NCBI GenBank assembly: GCA_947569705.1
Contig: CANOSP010000001.1
Coordinates: 246,852-310,851, forward strand
Direction of reading: 5' to 3'
From: an uncultured Erysipelotrichaceae bacterium
Lineage (GTDB): Bacteria; Bacillota_I; Bacilli_A; Erysipelotrichales; Erysipelotrichaceae
Length of the DNA stretch: 64,000 bases
Position numbers and translations under genes: made by a program. Below are positions 18,685-27,406 of the stretch, piece after piece (position 1 is the first letter of the stretch; the number at the start of each line of letters is the position of its first letter). Below the pieces are notes generated by a model. It did no database searches. It saw only the letters and a list, made by a program, of their open reading frames with translations, and was not told the DNA's origin.

Positions 18685-19553
18685 ATTTAGTTCATATTAT
18701 AAACGGATCGGTTAATAAGAAATTTCAAATAAATCAAGTAAAGTATCTGCTTTGTAAGAATAATGATGATTATCCTATTTATTCTTCCATTAGACAGTTT
18801 GTCAGCAAGGAACATAGTGAATATAGGGAAGAGAATGATGTAAAGGCAAAGATTTTAATTGATGATCATGAATTAAGCTTAAAGAATAATTTGTTTATTG
18901 AAATAACAGATGCATATTCTTTTCATGAAGATCAAAAATTAACTTCTAAATCTTTAATGTTGAAATACTTAGAAATAAAATTACAACTTACAGATTTGTT
19001 TGACACAATAAATACGATTGATATTTTATTTCACACTTTATCAGATGAAGTTAATGAAGAATCGGCACTTAAGGTTATGTTTCAAACAATAGGGTATAAG
19101 CAGTTAGTAAAACTATTGTATCCGTATTATGGTGAGGATTATCAAAAGGATGAATTTGATCTTTCGCTTCCGGAATTATTAAGCTTTCAAATTCAACTGA
19201 TTGAATACATTGCGAAGCATAATACCAAGTATGATAATATCTTTGTTTATGGGAGACTGCATCATTTAGAACAATGCACTATTGAACAATTAAATTCATT
19301 AAAGCAATGTAAGATAGTGATATTCACGAATTGTTTCAATGGAGCAATGCAGTTGGATGATATATGCTTAATTGAAAAGGATTTGATTGATTTAGCTAAT
19401 AGGGACGCTTTTTATCATTTGTTTTCTATGCATTCATTCCGTTATTTTACAATCGAGGAGGTTCAAAATATGATTATGAAGTATTTAAATACATGTTACA
19501 CTCACACAGATAACGATATTTATCAAGAATTAGAGCATTTTTCCAAAAAGTAA
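18681..19553 (+). CDS. csn2: Csn2, type II-A adaptation protein (long form)
   Basis: Type II-A accessory protein needed for spacer acquisition; known Csn2 proteins form rings around free DNA ends. At 290 aa it is longer than the S. pyogenes form and closer to the long Csn2 found with St1-like Cas9. Sequence similarity is faint by eye. The call rests on its place after cas2, the ATGA overlap, the size, and features such as INGSVNKKFQI at the N terminus and the strand KIVIFTNCF near residue 210. It ends 48 bp before the first CRISPR repeat. Confidence 0.82.
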   Translation: MNLVHIINGSVNKKFQINQVKYLLCKNNDDYPIYSSIRQFVSKEHSEYREENDVKAKILIDDHELSLKNNLFIEITDAYSFHEDQKLTSKSLMLKYLEIKLQLTDLFDTINTIDILFHTLSDEVNEESALKVMFQTIGYKQLVKLLYPYYGEDYQKDEFDLSLPELLSFQIQLIEYIAKHNTKYDNIFVYGRLHHLEQCTIEQLNSLKQCKIVIFTNCFNGAMQLDDICLIEKDLIDLANRDAFYHLFSMHSFRYFTIEEVQNMIMKYLNTCYTHTDNDIYQELEHFSKK

Positions 19554-19601
19554 TTGATTGATATATCTTAATATCAAAAGTTATGCTATAATACTTTTGA
19601 G
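19554..19601 (+). promoter_or_regulatory. CRISPR leader with promoter
   Basis: The leader is only 48 bp. It has an extended -10, TGCTATAAT (19584-19592), without a strong -35, so transcription should begin a few bases before the first repeat. It ends with TTTTGAG (19595-19601) abutting the repeat, one base from the ATTTGAG leader-anchoring motif described for streptococcal type II-A leaders. Confidence 0.75.
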
Positions 19602-20165
19602 GTTTTGCTACCATATGGATTTTTGCTAGAATGATACCAGTTCTTTAATGATTTCAAAGGGTTCATTGTTTTGCTACCATATGGATTTTTGCTAGAATGA
19701 TACGGTATAGCAGCAATAAAAGGATACGACATGGTTTTGCTACCATATGGATTTTTGCTAGAATGATACGTTTGAAGCTCTCAAATAACGCTTCCTTACG
19801 TTTTGCTACCATATGGATTTTTGCTAGAATGATACCACCAGTGACAGGCACGATAGTTAAACCGTGTTTTGCTACCATATGGATTTTTGCTAGAATGATA
19901 CCTGTGTACTTCTGATATTCTTTAATTTCTTGTTTTGCTACCATATGGATTTTTGCTAGAATGATACATTTTTGGGGTTCCAACGATAATTGGTCTGGTT
20001 TTGCTACCATATGGATTTTTGCTAGAATGATACTGGACATCAGAAAATGTGTTATTTCAATGGGTTTTGCTACCATATGGATTTTTGCTAGAATGATACA
20101 ACTATGCTTAGAATTCCACAAAAAGCTTCGTTTTGCTACCATATGGATTTTTGCTAGAATCTAAA
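19602..20165 (+). CRISPR. CRISPR array: nine 36-bp repeats, eight 30-bp spacers
   Basis: Repeats start at 19602, 19668, 19734, 19800, 19866, 19932, 19998, 20064 and 20130. Each begins GTTTTGCTACCATATGG and ends GCTAGAATGATAC. The first eight are identical; the last matches for 31 bases (to 20160) and then diverges (CTAAA in place of GATAC), marking the leader-distal end. Every spacer is exactly 30 bp (19638-19667, 19704-19733, 19770-19799, 19836-19865, 19902-19931, 19968-19997, 20034-20063, 20100-20129), giving an exact 66-bp period. Direction is plus, from leader position, the degenerate end and pairing with the tracrRNA. No spacer was recognised as matching elsewhere in the window. Confidence 0.98.
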
Positions 20166-20540
20166 ATAAAGTAATGTGAAGTAGGTAAGTTCCACTAAAT
20201 ACTCTATTAAGTTGAAAATACCACAAATGAATTAAAGAGATTCCAACGGAATAGAAAGAGAGTATTCTAAAAAGCAATTAGTTTGTTTTTATATGAAATA
20301 TAAGTAAATGTAATGACAATTCTAATTGTTTTTTTTATGTTCTTAATTTATTGTTAAAACGCGTGTTAAGTGTCGGTGTGTATAATGAACAAGAAACAAT
20401 TATAATGAGGATATGGTAAAAAAGACAGTGCTAATAGCACGATATAGGATTTATGAAACATTATTTATATTACATAACATACATTATGCGAAGTAATATA
20501 TTTAAGTCATTCGGTCTGTGAATAATATGAGAAGTATATA
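20166..20540. other. Gene-poor spacer between the CRISPR array and the YugP-like gene
   Basis: About 375 AT-rich bases. A weak hairpin with eight T (CAAT-tcta-ATTG, about 20315-20335) could terminate the array transcript. TATAAT occurs at 20381-20386 without a matching -35. A perfect palindrome GTGCTAATAGCAC is at 20428-20440. A 27-codon frame (20413-20496) has no proper ribosome spacing. Nothing else is recognised. Confidence 0.5.
20428..20440. promoter_or_regulatory. Palindrome resembling an XRE-regulator operator
   Basis: GTGCT-AAT-AGCAC. It differs at only two of 13 positions from the dyad upstream of the small XRE gene (48941-48953). On the plus strand it lies between AAGACA and TAGGAT, weakly -35 and -10 like. 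Confidence 0.4.
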
Positions 20541-20573
20541 AAAAACAGCGACATCTTTAATGAATATCGCTGT
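20541..20573 (-). terminator. Intrinsic terminator after the YugP-like gene
   Basis: On the minus strand AACAGCGA and TCGCTGTT form an 8-bp stem, followed by a T-rich run. Confidence 0.8.
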
Positions 20574-20608
20574 TCATTCATAATCATTTGTTTAAACCAT
20601 ACCGTACA

Positions 20609-21289
20609 TTAATCATCATTACGTCTTGCAATCAAAACCATACGCAGAATCTGTGCAATCGTAGATAACAGTGCCGCGACATAAGTAAAGGCAGCGGCTC
20701 GAAGCATAGAACGACAATCTCCAATCTCATCTTCATTAACGAAACTCCCCTGCTGCAGCTGTACAAGCGCACGGGAACTCGCATTAAACTCCAATGGCAG
20801 TGTAACTAGTTGAAACAGCGCGATCACAACAAGCATAATGATTCCGACATATAATAAGACCGGTGTGATATAAAGGAAAAACAAGCCGAGAAATAATGTC
20901 AGCCAACCAAGCTTACTGGCAATCTGTGCTGCCGGAAGCAGCTTATTTCTGATTGCGATAAATCCATATTGCTCCTTATGCTGAATCGCATGTCCGACCT
21001 CGTGAGCTGCTACCGCAAGGGAAGCAATCGAACGGTTATAATAGATGTCCGGAGACAATCGAACCACATGCTTCGTCGGATCATAATGATCAGACAAAAT
21101 TCCGCCTTGTGCTACTTCCACATCAACATCATATAATCCGTTGGCATCCAAGATCTGACGTGCGACATCTGCCCCGCTGATATTCTTTTCATTCTCTATA
21201 TGCTTATACTTTTGATAAGCACGCTGCACCTGCCCTTGCGCCCAAAGAACACAGAACAGTGCCAATAAATACAAATAAGTAGATTCCAT
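20609..21289 (-). CDS. YugP-like zinc metallopeptidase (membrane)
   Basis: Membrane-bound neutral zinc metallopeptidase of the YugP family (226 aa), with unknown substrate. The zinc motif HEVGH is at residues 96-100 in LAVAAHEVGHAIQH. Hydrophobic segments flank it: one at the N terminus (YLYLLALFCVLWAQGQ) and two after residue 120 (LGWLTLFLGLFFLYITP, LLYVGIIMLVVIALFQLV). The start ATG at 21289 follows AGAGGTGAT. The gene has its own terminator and is separate from hup, whose terminator lies upstream. Confidence 0.88.
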   Translation of the reverse strand: MESTYLYLLALFCVLWAQGQVQRAYQKYKHIENEKNISGADVARQILDANGLYDVDVEVAQGGILSDHYDPTKHVVRLSPDIYYNRSIASLAVAAHEVGHAIQHKEQYGFIAIRNKLLPAAQIASKLGWLTLFLGLFFLYITPVLLYVGIIMLVVIALFQLVTLPLEFNASSRALVQLQQGSFVNEDEIGDCRSMLRAAAFTYVAALLSTIAQILRMVLIARRNDD

Positions 21290-21351
21290 TTGTACATCAC
21301 CTCTTTTTGATATTGCCGTTATTATAACACAAAACAAATGAAATACAACAG

Positions 21352-21382
21352 AAAAAAGACCGCATTTTCATCAAATGCGACC
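21352..21382 (-). terminator. Intrinsic terminator after hup
   Basis: On the minus strand GGTCGCATTT pairs with AAATGCGGTC (two wobble pairs), loop GATG, followed by six T. Confidence 0.85.
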
Positions 21383-21398
21383 TTCCCTTTTATTCAGC

Positions 21399-21683
21399 CT
21401 ATTTTACAGCTTCTTTTAATGCTTTCGCTGCCTTAAATGCAGGAACTTTAGAAGCAGGAATCTGAATTGTTTCTTTAGTAGCAGGGTTAATACCTTGACG
21501 TGCAGCACGTTCTTTTACTTCAAATTTACCGAAGCCGCTGATATCAACCTTATTACCTTTTGCCAACTCAGCAGTAACAGTTTCGCAAACTGCCTCTACT
21601 GCCGCAGCAGCGTCTTTTTTTGTAACTTTCAATTTTTCTGCAACAATTTCAGATAATGCTTTTTTATTTAAAATTTCACTCAT
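21399..21683 (-). CDS. hup: HU, histone-like DNA-binding protein
   Basis: Small DNA-bending nucleoid protein (94 aa). The N terminus [18 protein letters not shown] and the DNA-binding arm [22 protein letters not shown] with intercalating Pro are typical. The start at 21683 is chosen because GGAGGT sits at 21691-21696. It has its own promoter, with a dyad across the -10, and a strong terminator. As in B. subtilis (spoIVA-hbs) it lies directly downstream of spoIVA. Confidence 0.96.
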   Translation of the reverse strand: MSEILNKKALSEIVAEKLKVTKKDAAAAVEAVCETVTAELAKGNKVDISGFGKFEVKERAARQGINPATKETIQIPASKVPAFKAAKALKEAVK

Positions 21684-21699
21684 GTTCTTTACCTCCGAC

Positions 21700-21735
21700 A
21701 TGGTATATAATACCATTCAAATCAGTATATTTCAA
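21700..21735 (-). promoter_or_regulatory. hup promoter with overlapping dyad
   Basis: On the minus strand TTGAAA (21730-21735), a 17-bp spacer and TATTAT (21707-21712). A perfect inverted repeat ATGGTAT-N3-ATACCAT (21700-21716) covers the -10 and the expected start region. Confidence 0.72.
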
Positions 21736-21778
21736 TACTTTTCGGCTTTAATAAGCGAAATTTTTTAAATTTATTGTA

Positions 21779-23257
21779 TTACAGAACGATTGCGATCACA
21801 TTTCCCTTTCCTTTATTTACCAATTTCGTTAAAATATCCTGTAAACGAACTCTGGCAGCCTCTGGAATCATAGAAAGCTTCGCATTCAAACCATCACGAA
21901 TTAAATCACTCAGCTTGCGTCCGAAAATATCGGAATCCCAAATTGTTTCATCGTTACTGCCGTCCTCACGAAGCAGATAATTGATTAATTCCTCGCTTTG
22001 TTCCTTACTGCCGATAATCGGTTCAAAGGAGCTTTCCACATCGACCTTGATCATATGAATACTCGGTGCAATAGCTTTCAATTTAACACCGTAGCGACTT
22101 CCCTGCTTAATGATCTCCGGCTTGCTTAATTGAATATCAGATAATGTTGCACTCGCAAAGCCATATCCTGTTTGTTTGACCATTTTTAAAGCACCGGATA
22201 CGGCATCATATTCCTTCTTAGCTTGCGTAAAATCCTGCATCATGGAAATCAACTGAGCTTTATCCTTAATTTCAACACCGATAATCTCTTTCAAGATTTC
22301 ATTGAATAATCCGGACGCAACCGTGATATCCACATTGACAATACCGCTTCCTGCATCGATTGTCGCAATATTGCTTGTTTCGATAAACTCATTTTGATCC
22401 AAAGTATCCGTAATATTAGCGACTTCACGCAGCTTATCGACAGAGGACATACTGTCTTGAATCGTTTCATTAAAGCTTTTTTTCAACCAGTGATCATCAC
22501 TTAACACAGCGATCCACTGCGGCATGTTAATATTGATCTGTGATACTGGGAATTCATACAGAGCTTCTCTTAAGATATTATGCACATCGTTCTCACTCAT
22601 GGAATTCACACTCATTGCCAAAACCGGCACCTCGTATTTTTCCTTAAGCTTTTCCACTACATTACTGCAGGCCGCACTGTTAATATCTGCGGTATTTACA
22701 ACAACGATAAACGGCTTACCGATTTGTTTTAATTCATCGATTACCTCAGCCTCAGCTTCAATATAAGCTTCTCTGGATAAATCGGTGATCGTACCGTCGG
22801 TAGTTACTACGATCCCAATGGTAGAATGATCCTGAATGACTTTTTGGGTACCCATTTTCGCCGCATCATTGAAAGGCATCGCTTCCTCACTCCAAGGAGT
22901 GCGAACCATGCGGATTCCGTCTTCATCCTTATAGCCTTTTGCTTCCGGAATTACATAGCCGACACAGTCCACCAAACGCACATTCACGGTAAAACCATCA
23001 TCAAATTCGATACATGCGGCATTGTTAGGCACAAATTTCGGTTCTGTTGTCATAATTGTCTTACCAACGCCTGCCTGAGGCAATTCATCGATCATACGAG
23101 CCTTTTCATACTCATCATTTACATATGGAATCACGGCTTTTTCCATAAAGCTTTTGATAAATGTGGACTTACCCACTCGAACAGGCCCTACAATCCCTAA
23201 GTAAATGTCACCGCCGCATCTCTGCGCTATATTTTTCAAAATCTCAGGTGTATTCAT
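21779..23257 (-). CDS. spoIVA: SpoIVA, spore coat morphogenetic ATPase
   Basis: Mother-cell protein that hydrolyses ATP to polymerise on the forespore surface and forms the coat basement layer (492 aa, the usual length). Walker A is GPVRVGKS (residues 24-31) near the N terminus, within the characteristic IYLGIVGPVRVGKSTFIK. The switch region DCVGYVIPEAKGY and the C-terminal membrane-targeting end (GKGNVIAIVL) fit the family. GGAGG lies 7 bases before the ATG. It is upstream of hup, as in B. subtilis. With Spo0A, SpoIIM and YqfC/D it argues for a true endospore former. Confidence 0.96.
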   Translation of the reverse strand: MNTPEILKNIAQRCGGDIYLGIVGPVRVGKSTFIKSFMEKAVIPYVNDEYEKARMIDELPQAGVGKTIMTTEPKFVPNNAACIEFDDGFTVNVRLVDCVGYVIPEAKGYKDEDGIRMVRTPWSEEAMPFNDAAKMGTQKVIQDHSTIGIVVTTDGTITDLSREAYIEAEAEVIDELKQIGKPFIVVVNTADINSAACSNVVEKLKEKYEVPVLAMSVNSMSENDVHNILREALYEFPVSQININMPQWIAVLSDDHWLKKSFNETIQDSMSSVDKLREVANITDTLDQNEFIETSNIATIDAGSGIVNVDITVASGLFNEILKEIIGVEIKDKAQLISMMQDFTQAKKEYDAVSGALKMVKQTGYGFASATLSDIQLSKPEIIKQGSRYGVKLKAIAPSIHMIKVDVESSFEPIIGSKEQSEELINYLLREDGSNDETIWDSDIFGRKLSDLIRDGLNAKLSMIPEAARVRLQDILTKLVNKGKGNVIAIVL

Positions 23258-23300
23258 ATAAATCCTCCCTTATTCACTCTTAATCTATGTGAGAGAATTT

Positions 23301-23555
23301 TTAATTATACCTGTTTTCCTCGTTTTTATCTGTTAATTGAGCTGTTTTTTGATCCATCAGTTTCCAAACGCGTGCCAAAAGCTTTGATTCAATATAAGAG
23401 AACTCATACAGGATCTCATACAGGTCCTCAAAGAAATCATTTTCAATCGGTTCTTGCGCCGCTAACATCGAAATGTACTCCGGGCGATCTTCCCACTGTG
23501 CGAATAAATGATCAAGAAGCGTTAAAACTTCTTTACGTTCTTCTCGATTCATCAT
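23301..23555 (-). CDS. Small unknown protein
   Basis: Not recognised. It is an acidic, helix-rich 84-aa soluble protein with no Cys, no signal peptide and no membrane segment (for example ENDFFEDLYEILYEFSYIE in the middle). GGAGG lies 10 bases before the ATG at 23555; an adjacent ATG at 23552 would also serve. It sits 43 bases upstream of spoIVA on the same strand, so co-transcription is possible, and a sporulation link would be guesswork. Confidence 0.6.
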   Translation of the reverse strand: MMNREERKEVLTLLDHLFAQWEDRPEYISMLAAQEPIENDFFEDLYEILYEFSYIESKLLARVWKLMDQKTAQLTDKNEENRYN

Positions 23556-23765
23556 ATATACAGATCCTCCGTTAAAACTGACGAATGCTCTTTTTCCATA
23601 GAAAAAGTACCTCCGTAATTCATTTTTCAATTACACGCTGTCATAGCATTCATTAAATTACAGATTCGGATAAGAGCATTTATCAAGAATATCGATCTAA
23701 ATCTTTCTGTCAGCTTCGATTTCATATTATAAACAGAAGCAAAGGCAAATCAATTCTTAGATAAA

Positions 23766-24767
23766 CTATTTTTGTGAATTTACAGTAAAGCGATAAGAAT
23801 CTTTACACATCTGCGTTAAGCTTTTTTCAGCCTTCCAATGTAATTCCCGCTCTGCCTTTTCGGTATCGGCGTAGCATTCGGGAATATCACCGGGACGACG
23901 CGGATCTATTTGATAAGGAACCTCAACCTGATTGATTTCAGCGTATGTATTTGCCATCTCTAAAACGCTGTAGCCGCGGCCGGTTCCGAGATTATAAATA
24001 TCCAACAGCTGACTGCCGTTGATCTTGCGTAAAGCCGCAATATGACCTTTTGCCAAATCAACCACATGAATATAATCACGAACACCGGTACCGTCATGTG
24101 TCGGATAATCATTGCCGAAGACATGAAGACAAGGCAGTTCCTTATTGGCAACCTTACAGATATACGGCATTAAATTATTCGGAATACCGTTCGGATCCTC
24201 ACCGATCAAGCCGCTTTCATGCGCTCCGACCGGATTAAAATAACGCAGAATCGCAATACTCCATGTCGGATCGGAACGATAAAGATCCTGCAGAATCATT
24301 TCACCGAACAGCTTTGTGGAACCGTAAGGGTTTGTCGATGATAACGGAAAAGCTTCTGTGATCGGCACCGTTTCGGGTTCTCCGTATACGGTTGCACTGG
24401 AAGAAAACACTAAGTTTTTACAGTTATGCCGCTGCATGACCTCACATAAATTCAACAGGCAATTCAAATTATTCTGATAATACATCAAAGGTTTTTCAAC
24501 ACTCTCACCTACTGCTTTATATGCCGCAAAATCAATCGCCGCATCGATTTCATGTTCACTGAAAATTCGTTCCAATAATTCAATATCACGAGCATCACCT
24601 TCATAAAAAAACGGACGCTTGTTTGTAATCTGTTCAATCTTATCCAAAACCTCTGCTTTAGAATTCACAAAGTTATCAATAATGACAACCTCATATCCTG
24701 CTTGAAACAATTCTACACATGTATGAGAACCGATATAACCGCATCCGCCGGTAACTAACACTTTCAT
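23766..24767 (-). CDS. galE: UDP-glucose 4-epimerase
   Basis: NAD-dependent short-chain dehydrogenase-type epimerase that interconverts UDP-glucose and UDP-galactose (333 aa). The Rossmann motif GGCGYIGSH is at residues 7-15, the Ser in FSSSATVYG near 125 and the YGSTK catalytic pair (Tyr about 148, Lys about 152) are present, and the NAD-side GDARD motif is near 58. AAAGGAGG precedes the ATG. It has its own promoter at 24798-24826 and no pathway partners adjacent. Confidence 0.95.
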   Translation of the reverse strand: MKVLVTGGCGYIGSHTCVELFQAGYEVVIIDNFVNSKAEVLDKIEQITNKRPFFYEGDARDIELLERIFSEHEIDAAIDFAAYKAVGESVEKPLMYYQNNLNCLLNLCEVMQRHNCKNLVFSSSATVYGEPETVPITEAFPLSSTNPYGSTKLFGEMILQDLYRSDPTWSIAILRYFNPVGAHESGLIGEDPNGIPNNLMPYICKVANKELPCLHVFGNDYPTHDGTGVRDYIHVVDLAKGHIAALRKINGSQLLDIYNLGTGRGYSVLEMANTYAEINQVEVPYQIDPRRPGDIPECYADTEKAERELHWKAEKSLTQMCKDSYRFTVNSQK

Positions 24768-24797
24768 GATAAGACCTCCTTTATCATTTCATTTTGT

Positions 24798-24826
24798 ATT
24801 ATAACATCATGATATATAAGATACAA
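24798..24826 (-). promoter_or_regulatory. galE promoter
   Basis: On the minus strand TTGTAT (24821-24826), a 17-bp spacer, and the extended -10 TGTTATAAT with TATAAT at 24798-24803. Confidence 0.78.
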
Positions 24827-25030
24827 CTGTTTATCACACACGATTTATGAATCATTTCCTGCATTTGTATGAAACTGAATATGGAATGACAGGGTCATTT
24901 TTTATTATGGACCGTTTTATCTGTTTTATAAGTGATCTGACCTTTCTGTTTTATAAAATTCATCATGAATTCGTTTTGATTGAGGTTTTTACTCCGTAAT
25001 ATCAATTAGAATATTTCAACCGATGTTTGC
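24827..25030. other. Spacer between the divergent galE and purC promoters
   Basis: About 200 AT-rich bases. No purine riboswitch fold, terminator, repeat or plausible small gene was recognised. Confidence 0.5.
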
Positions 25031-25059
25031 TTAACATAAGCATGAAACTATGGTATAAT
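25031..25059 (+). promoter_or_regulatory. purC-purB promoter
   Basis: TTAACA (25031-25036), a 17-bp spacer, and the extended -10 TGGTATAAT with TATAAT at 25054-25059. The 5' leader is about 50 nt. Confidence 0.78.
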
Positions 25060-25117
25060 TTATCAGGTCATTAAATTCCTTACATACAGGATAAATATTC
25101 AAGGAGGACAACAGAAA

Positions 25118-25822
25118 ATGGCAGTAAAAGAAATGATTTATGAAGGAAAAGCTAAGAAGGTATTCGCTACCGATCAAGCAGATGAGGTGCTTGTATCTTA
25201 TAAAGATGATGCGACAGCCTTTAACGGTGAGAAAAAAGGTACGATCGTCGGTAAAGGTGTTGTGAACAATCGCATGAGCAATCATTTGATGCAAATGCTG
25301 GAAGAAAAAGGAATACCTACTCATTATATAAAGGAATTAAGTGAACGAGATACGATTGTGAAAAAAGTAGAAATCGTTCCGTTGGAAGTGATTATTCGCA
25401 ATAAAGCGTGCGGCAGTTTTTCGAAGCGGTACGGAGTAGCTGAAGGTACAGAGTTAAAGCAGCCTACGATTGAATTCTCATATAAGAATGATGATTTAGG
25501 CGATCCGCTGATCAATACCTATCATGCATTAGCGCTTGATTTGGCAAGCGAAGCGGAAATCGCTGAAATTGAGCGTTTGGCTTTTGCGGTAAATGATGCT
25601 TTAATTGCCTATTTTGAAACAATCGATATTGAATTAGTCGATTTTAAATTAGAGTTCGGTCGCTATCATGATACAATCGTATTAGCGGATGAGATTTCAC
25701 CGGATACTTGTCGTTTATGGGATATTCATACACATGCGCGTTTGGATAAAGATCGCTTCCGCAGAGATATGGGCGATGTGGAAGAAGCGTATTTAGAGGT
25801 TTATAAGCGTTTAGGAATTTAA
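25118..25822 (+). CDS. purC: SAICAR synthetase
   Basis: Ligates aspartate to CAIR with ATP in de novo purine synthesis (234 aa, normal bacterial length). Family motifs are YEGKAKKVF (residues 7-15), SYKDDATAFN (near 29), EVIIRNKACGSF (near 90) and the C-terminal LADEISPDTCRLWD (near 188). AAGGAGG precedes the ATG by 10 bases. purB follows 30 bases later, so one transcript likely covers two consecutive pathway steps. Confidence 0.96.
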   Translation: MAVKEMIYEGKAKKVFATDQADEVLVSYKDDATAFNGEKKGTIVGKGVVNNRMSNHLMQMLEEKGIPTHYIKELSERDTIVKKVEIVPLEVIIRNKACGSFSKRYGVAEGTELKQPTIEFSYKNDDLGDPLINTYHALALDLASEAEIAEIERLAFAVNDALIAYFETIDIELVDFKLEFGRYHDTIVLADEISPDTCRLWDIHTHARLDKDRFRRDMGDVEEAYLEVYKRLGI

Positions 25823-25852
25823 TCATACAAAATGACGGAAAGGAATCAGAAC

Positions 25853-27286
25853 ATGGCAAATGATCGTTATGAAAGTCCCTTGGCAAAGCGTTATGCAAGC
25901 AAGGAGATGCAGTATATATTCTCGGCAGATAAAAAGTTTAAGACTTGGCGTAAGCTATGGATTGCGCTTGCCGAAAGTGAAAAAGAATTAGGTCTTGATA
26001 TTACACAGGAACAGATTGATGAATTAAAAGCACATCAAGAGGATATTAATTATGAAACGGCACAGAAGCGTGAGGCTGAGGTACGTCATGACGTAATGAG
26101 TCATGTATATGCCTATGGCTGCCAGTGTCCGAAAGCAAAAGGAATTATTCACTTAGGTGCTACCTCTTGTTATGTCGGCGATAACACCGATTTAATCGTG
26201 ATGCATGAAGCACTCGGCTTAGTTCGCCGTAAGCTGATCAATGTGATTGCACAGCTCAGTAAGTTTTCTTTGGAATATAAGGATTTACCTACTCTGGCAT
26301 TCACACATTTTCAGCCGGCACAACCTACTACTTTAGGTAAACGCGCCACCTTATGGATGAATGATTTAATGCTTGATTTAGAGGAATTGGATTTTCTGTT
26401 GGAACATAAAAAGCTGCTCGGCTGTAAAGGTACTACCGGTACACAGGCAAGCTTTATGGAATTGTTTAATCAAGATAATGAAAAGGTAAAAGAATTGGAT
26501 CAGCGCATTGCCGCAAAAATGGGTTATGAGCATTGTTATCACGTAAGCGGACAAACTTATTCCCGTAAAGTAGACAGTCAGATTTTAAATGTCTTGGCAC
26601 AGCTTGCTCAAAGTGCACATAAGTTCTCAAATGATATTCGTCTGCTTCAGCATTTAAAGGAAGTGGAAGAACCGTTTGAAAAGCATCAGATCGGATCAAG
26701 CGCTATGGCGTATAAACGCAATCCGATGCGCAGTGAGCGTATCGCTTCCCTCGCCAATTATGTGATTGCGGATACCTTAAATCCGGCAATTACAGCAGCT
26801 ACACAGTGGTTTGAGCGTACCTTGGATGATTCCGCAAACAAGCGTATTGCGATTCCTGAAGCATTTTTAGCGATTGACGGTATCTTAGAGCTGTATTTGA
26901 ATATCAGTGAAAATCTAGTAGTCTATCCGAATGTCATCAATGCGCATTTAATGAAAGAGCTGCCGTTTATGGCAACCGAAACAATTCTTATGGACTGTGT
27001 AAAACTCGGCGGAGATCGTCAGGAGTTGCATGAAGCGATTCGTGTACATAGTATGGAAGCGGCGAAGCTGGTAAAATCGGAAGGAAAAGAAAATGATCTG
27101 TTAGAGCGCATTGCGAATGATCCCCTATTCCCTATGGATAAAGAACAGCTTGTACAGCTGATGAATCCGAAGGCATTTGTCGGACGCAGTGTTCAACAGG
27201 TTGAAGAATACAATGCCGATGTGATTCAGCCGTTATTGGAAAAAGAGCATGAGGTATTAGGTATTCATGCGGATATTAAAGTATAA
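25853..27286 (+). CDS. purB: Adenylosuccinate lyase
   Basis: Acts twice in purine synthesis, splitting fumarate from SAICAR and from adenylosuccinate (477 aa). The fumarase/aspartase superfamily signature appears as SSAMAYKRNPMRSE (near residue 283), with the catalytic His region HLGATSCYVGDN (near 100) and THFQPAQPTT (near 154). The start is ATG 25853 (MANDRYESPLAKRY), 9 bases after GGAAAGG; an upstream in-frame ATG at 25832 overlaps the ribosome site. purA, the partner for AMP synthesis, is at 30.7 kb on the other strand. Confidence 0.95.
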   Translation: MANDRYESPLAKRYASKEMQYIFSADKKFKTWRKLWIALAESEKELGLDITQEQIDELKAHQEDINYETAQKREAEVRHDVMSHVYAYGCQCPKAKGIIHLGATSCYVGDNTDLIVMHEALGLVRRKLINVIAQLSKFSLEYKDLPTLAFTHFQPAQPTTLGKRATLWMNDLMLDLEELDFLLEHKKLLGCKGTTGTQASFMELFNQDNEKVKELDQRIAAKMGYEHCYHVSGQTYSRKVDSQILNVLAQLAQSAHKFSNDIRLLQHLKEVEEPFEKHQIGSSAMAYKRNPMRSERIASLANYVIADTLNPAITAATQWFERTLDDSANKRIAIPEAFLAIDGILELYLNISENLVVYPNVINAHLMKELPFMATETILMDCVKLGGDRQELHEAIRVHSMEAAKLVKSEGKENDLLERIANDPLFPMDKEQLVQLMNPKAFVGRSVQQVEEYNADVIQPLLEKEHEVLGIHADIKV

Positions 27287-27329
27287 AAACAGTTTATTCG
27301 TGTTTCGATATTAAATTTATAAAATAAAA

Positions 27330-27367
27330 AGCGATAGGAAGCTGATAACAGCGACTTATCGTTTTTT
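27330..27367. terminator. Bidirectional terminator between purB and purF
   Basis: Two-part stem (GCGATAGG with CTTATCG, and AGCTG with CAGC) with T tracts on both strands. It serves purB on plus and purF on minus, which converge here. Confidence 0.8.
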
Positions 27368-27406
27368 GTATGCTTTACGATTATGTGCAGAATCACTTCC
27401 GCTCAC

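Noticed and set aside
19663..20142. Long open frames through 19.66-20.14 kb on both strands encoding a repeated peptide (for example IILAKIHMVAK)
   Set aside because: They come from the CRISPR array: the 66-bp period is divisible by three, so the repeat translates identically each time. There is no ribosome site.
20413..20496. 27-codon frame (MVKKTVLIARYR...) downstream of the CRISPR array
   Set aside because: The GAGG is only a few bases from the ATG and the frame contains the palindrome at 20428-20440. It is not supported as a gene.
24827..25030. Purine riboswitch or other structured leader upstream of purC
   Set aside because: The purC promoter lies at 25031-25059, leaving a leader of about 50 nt with no purine-riboswitch core or terminator.
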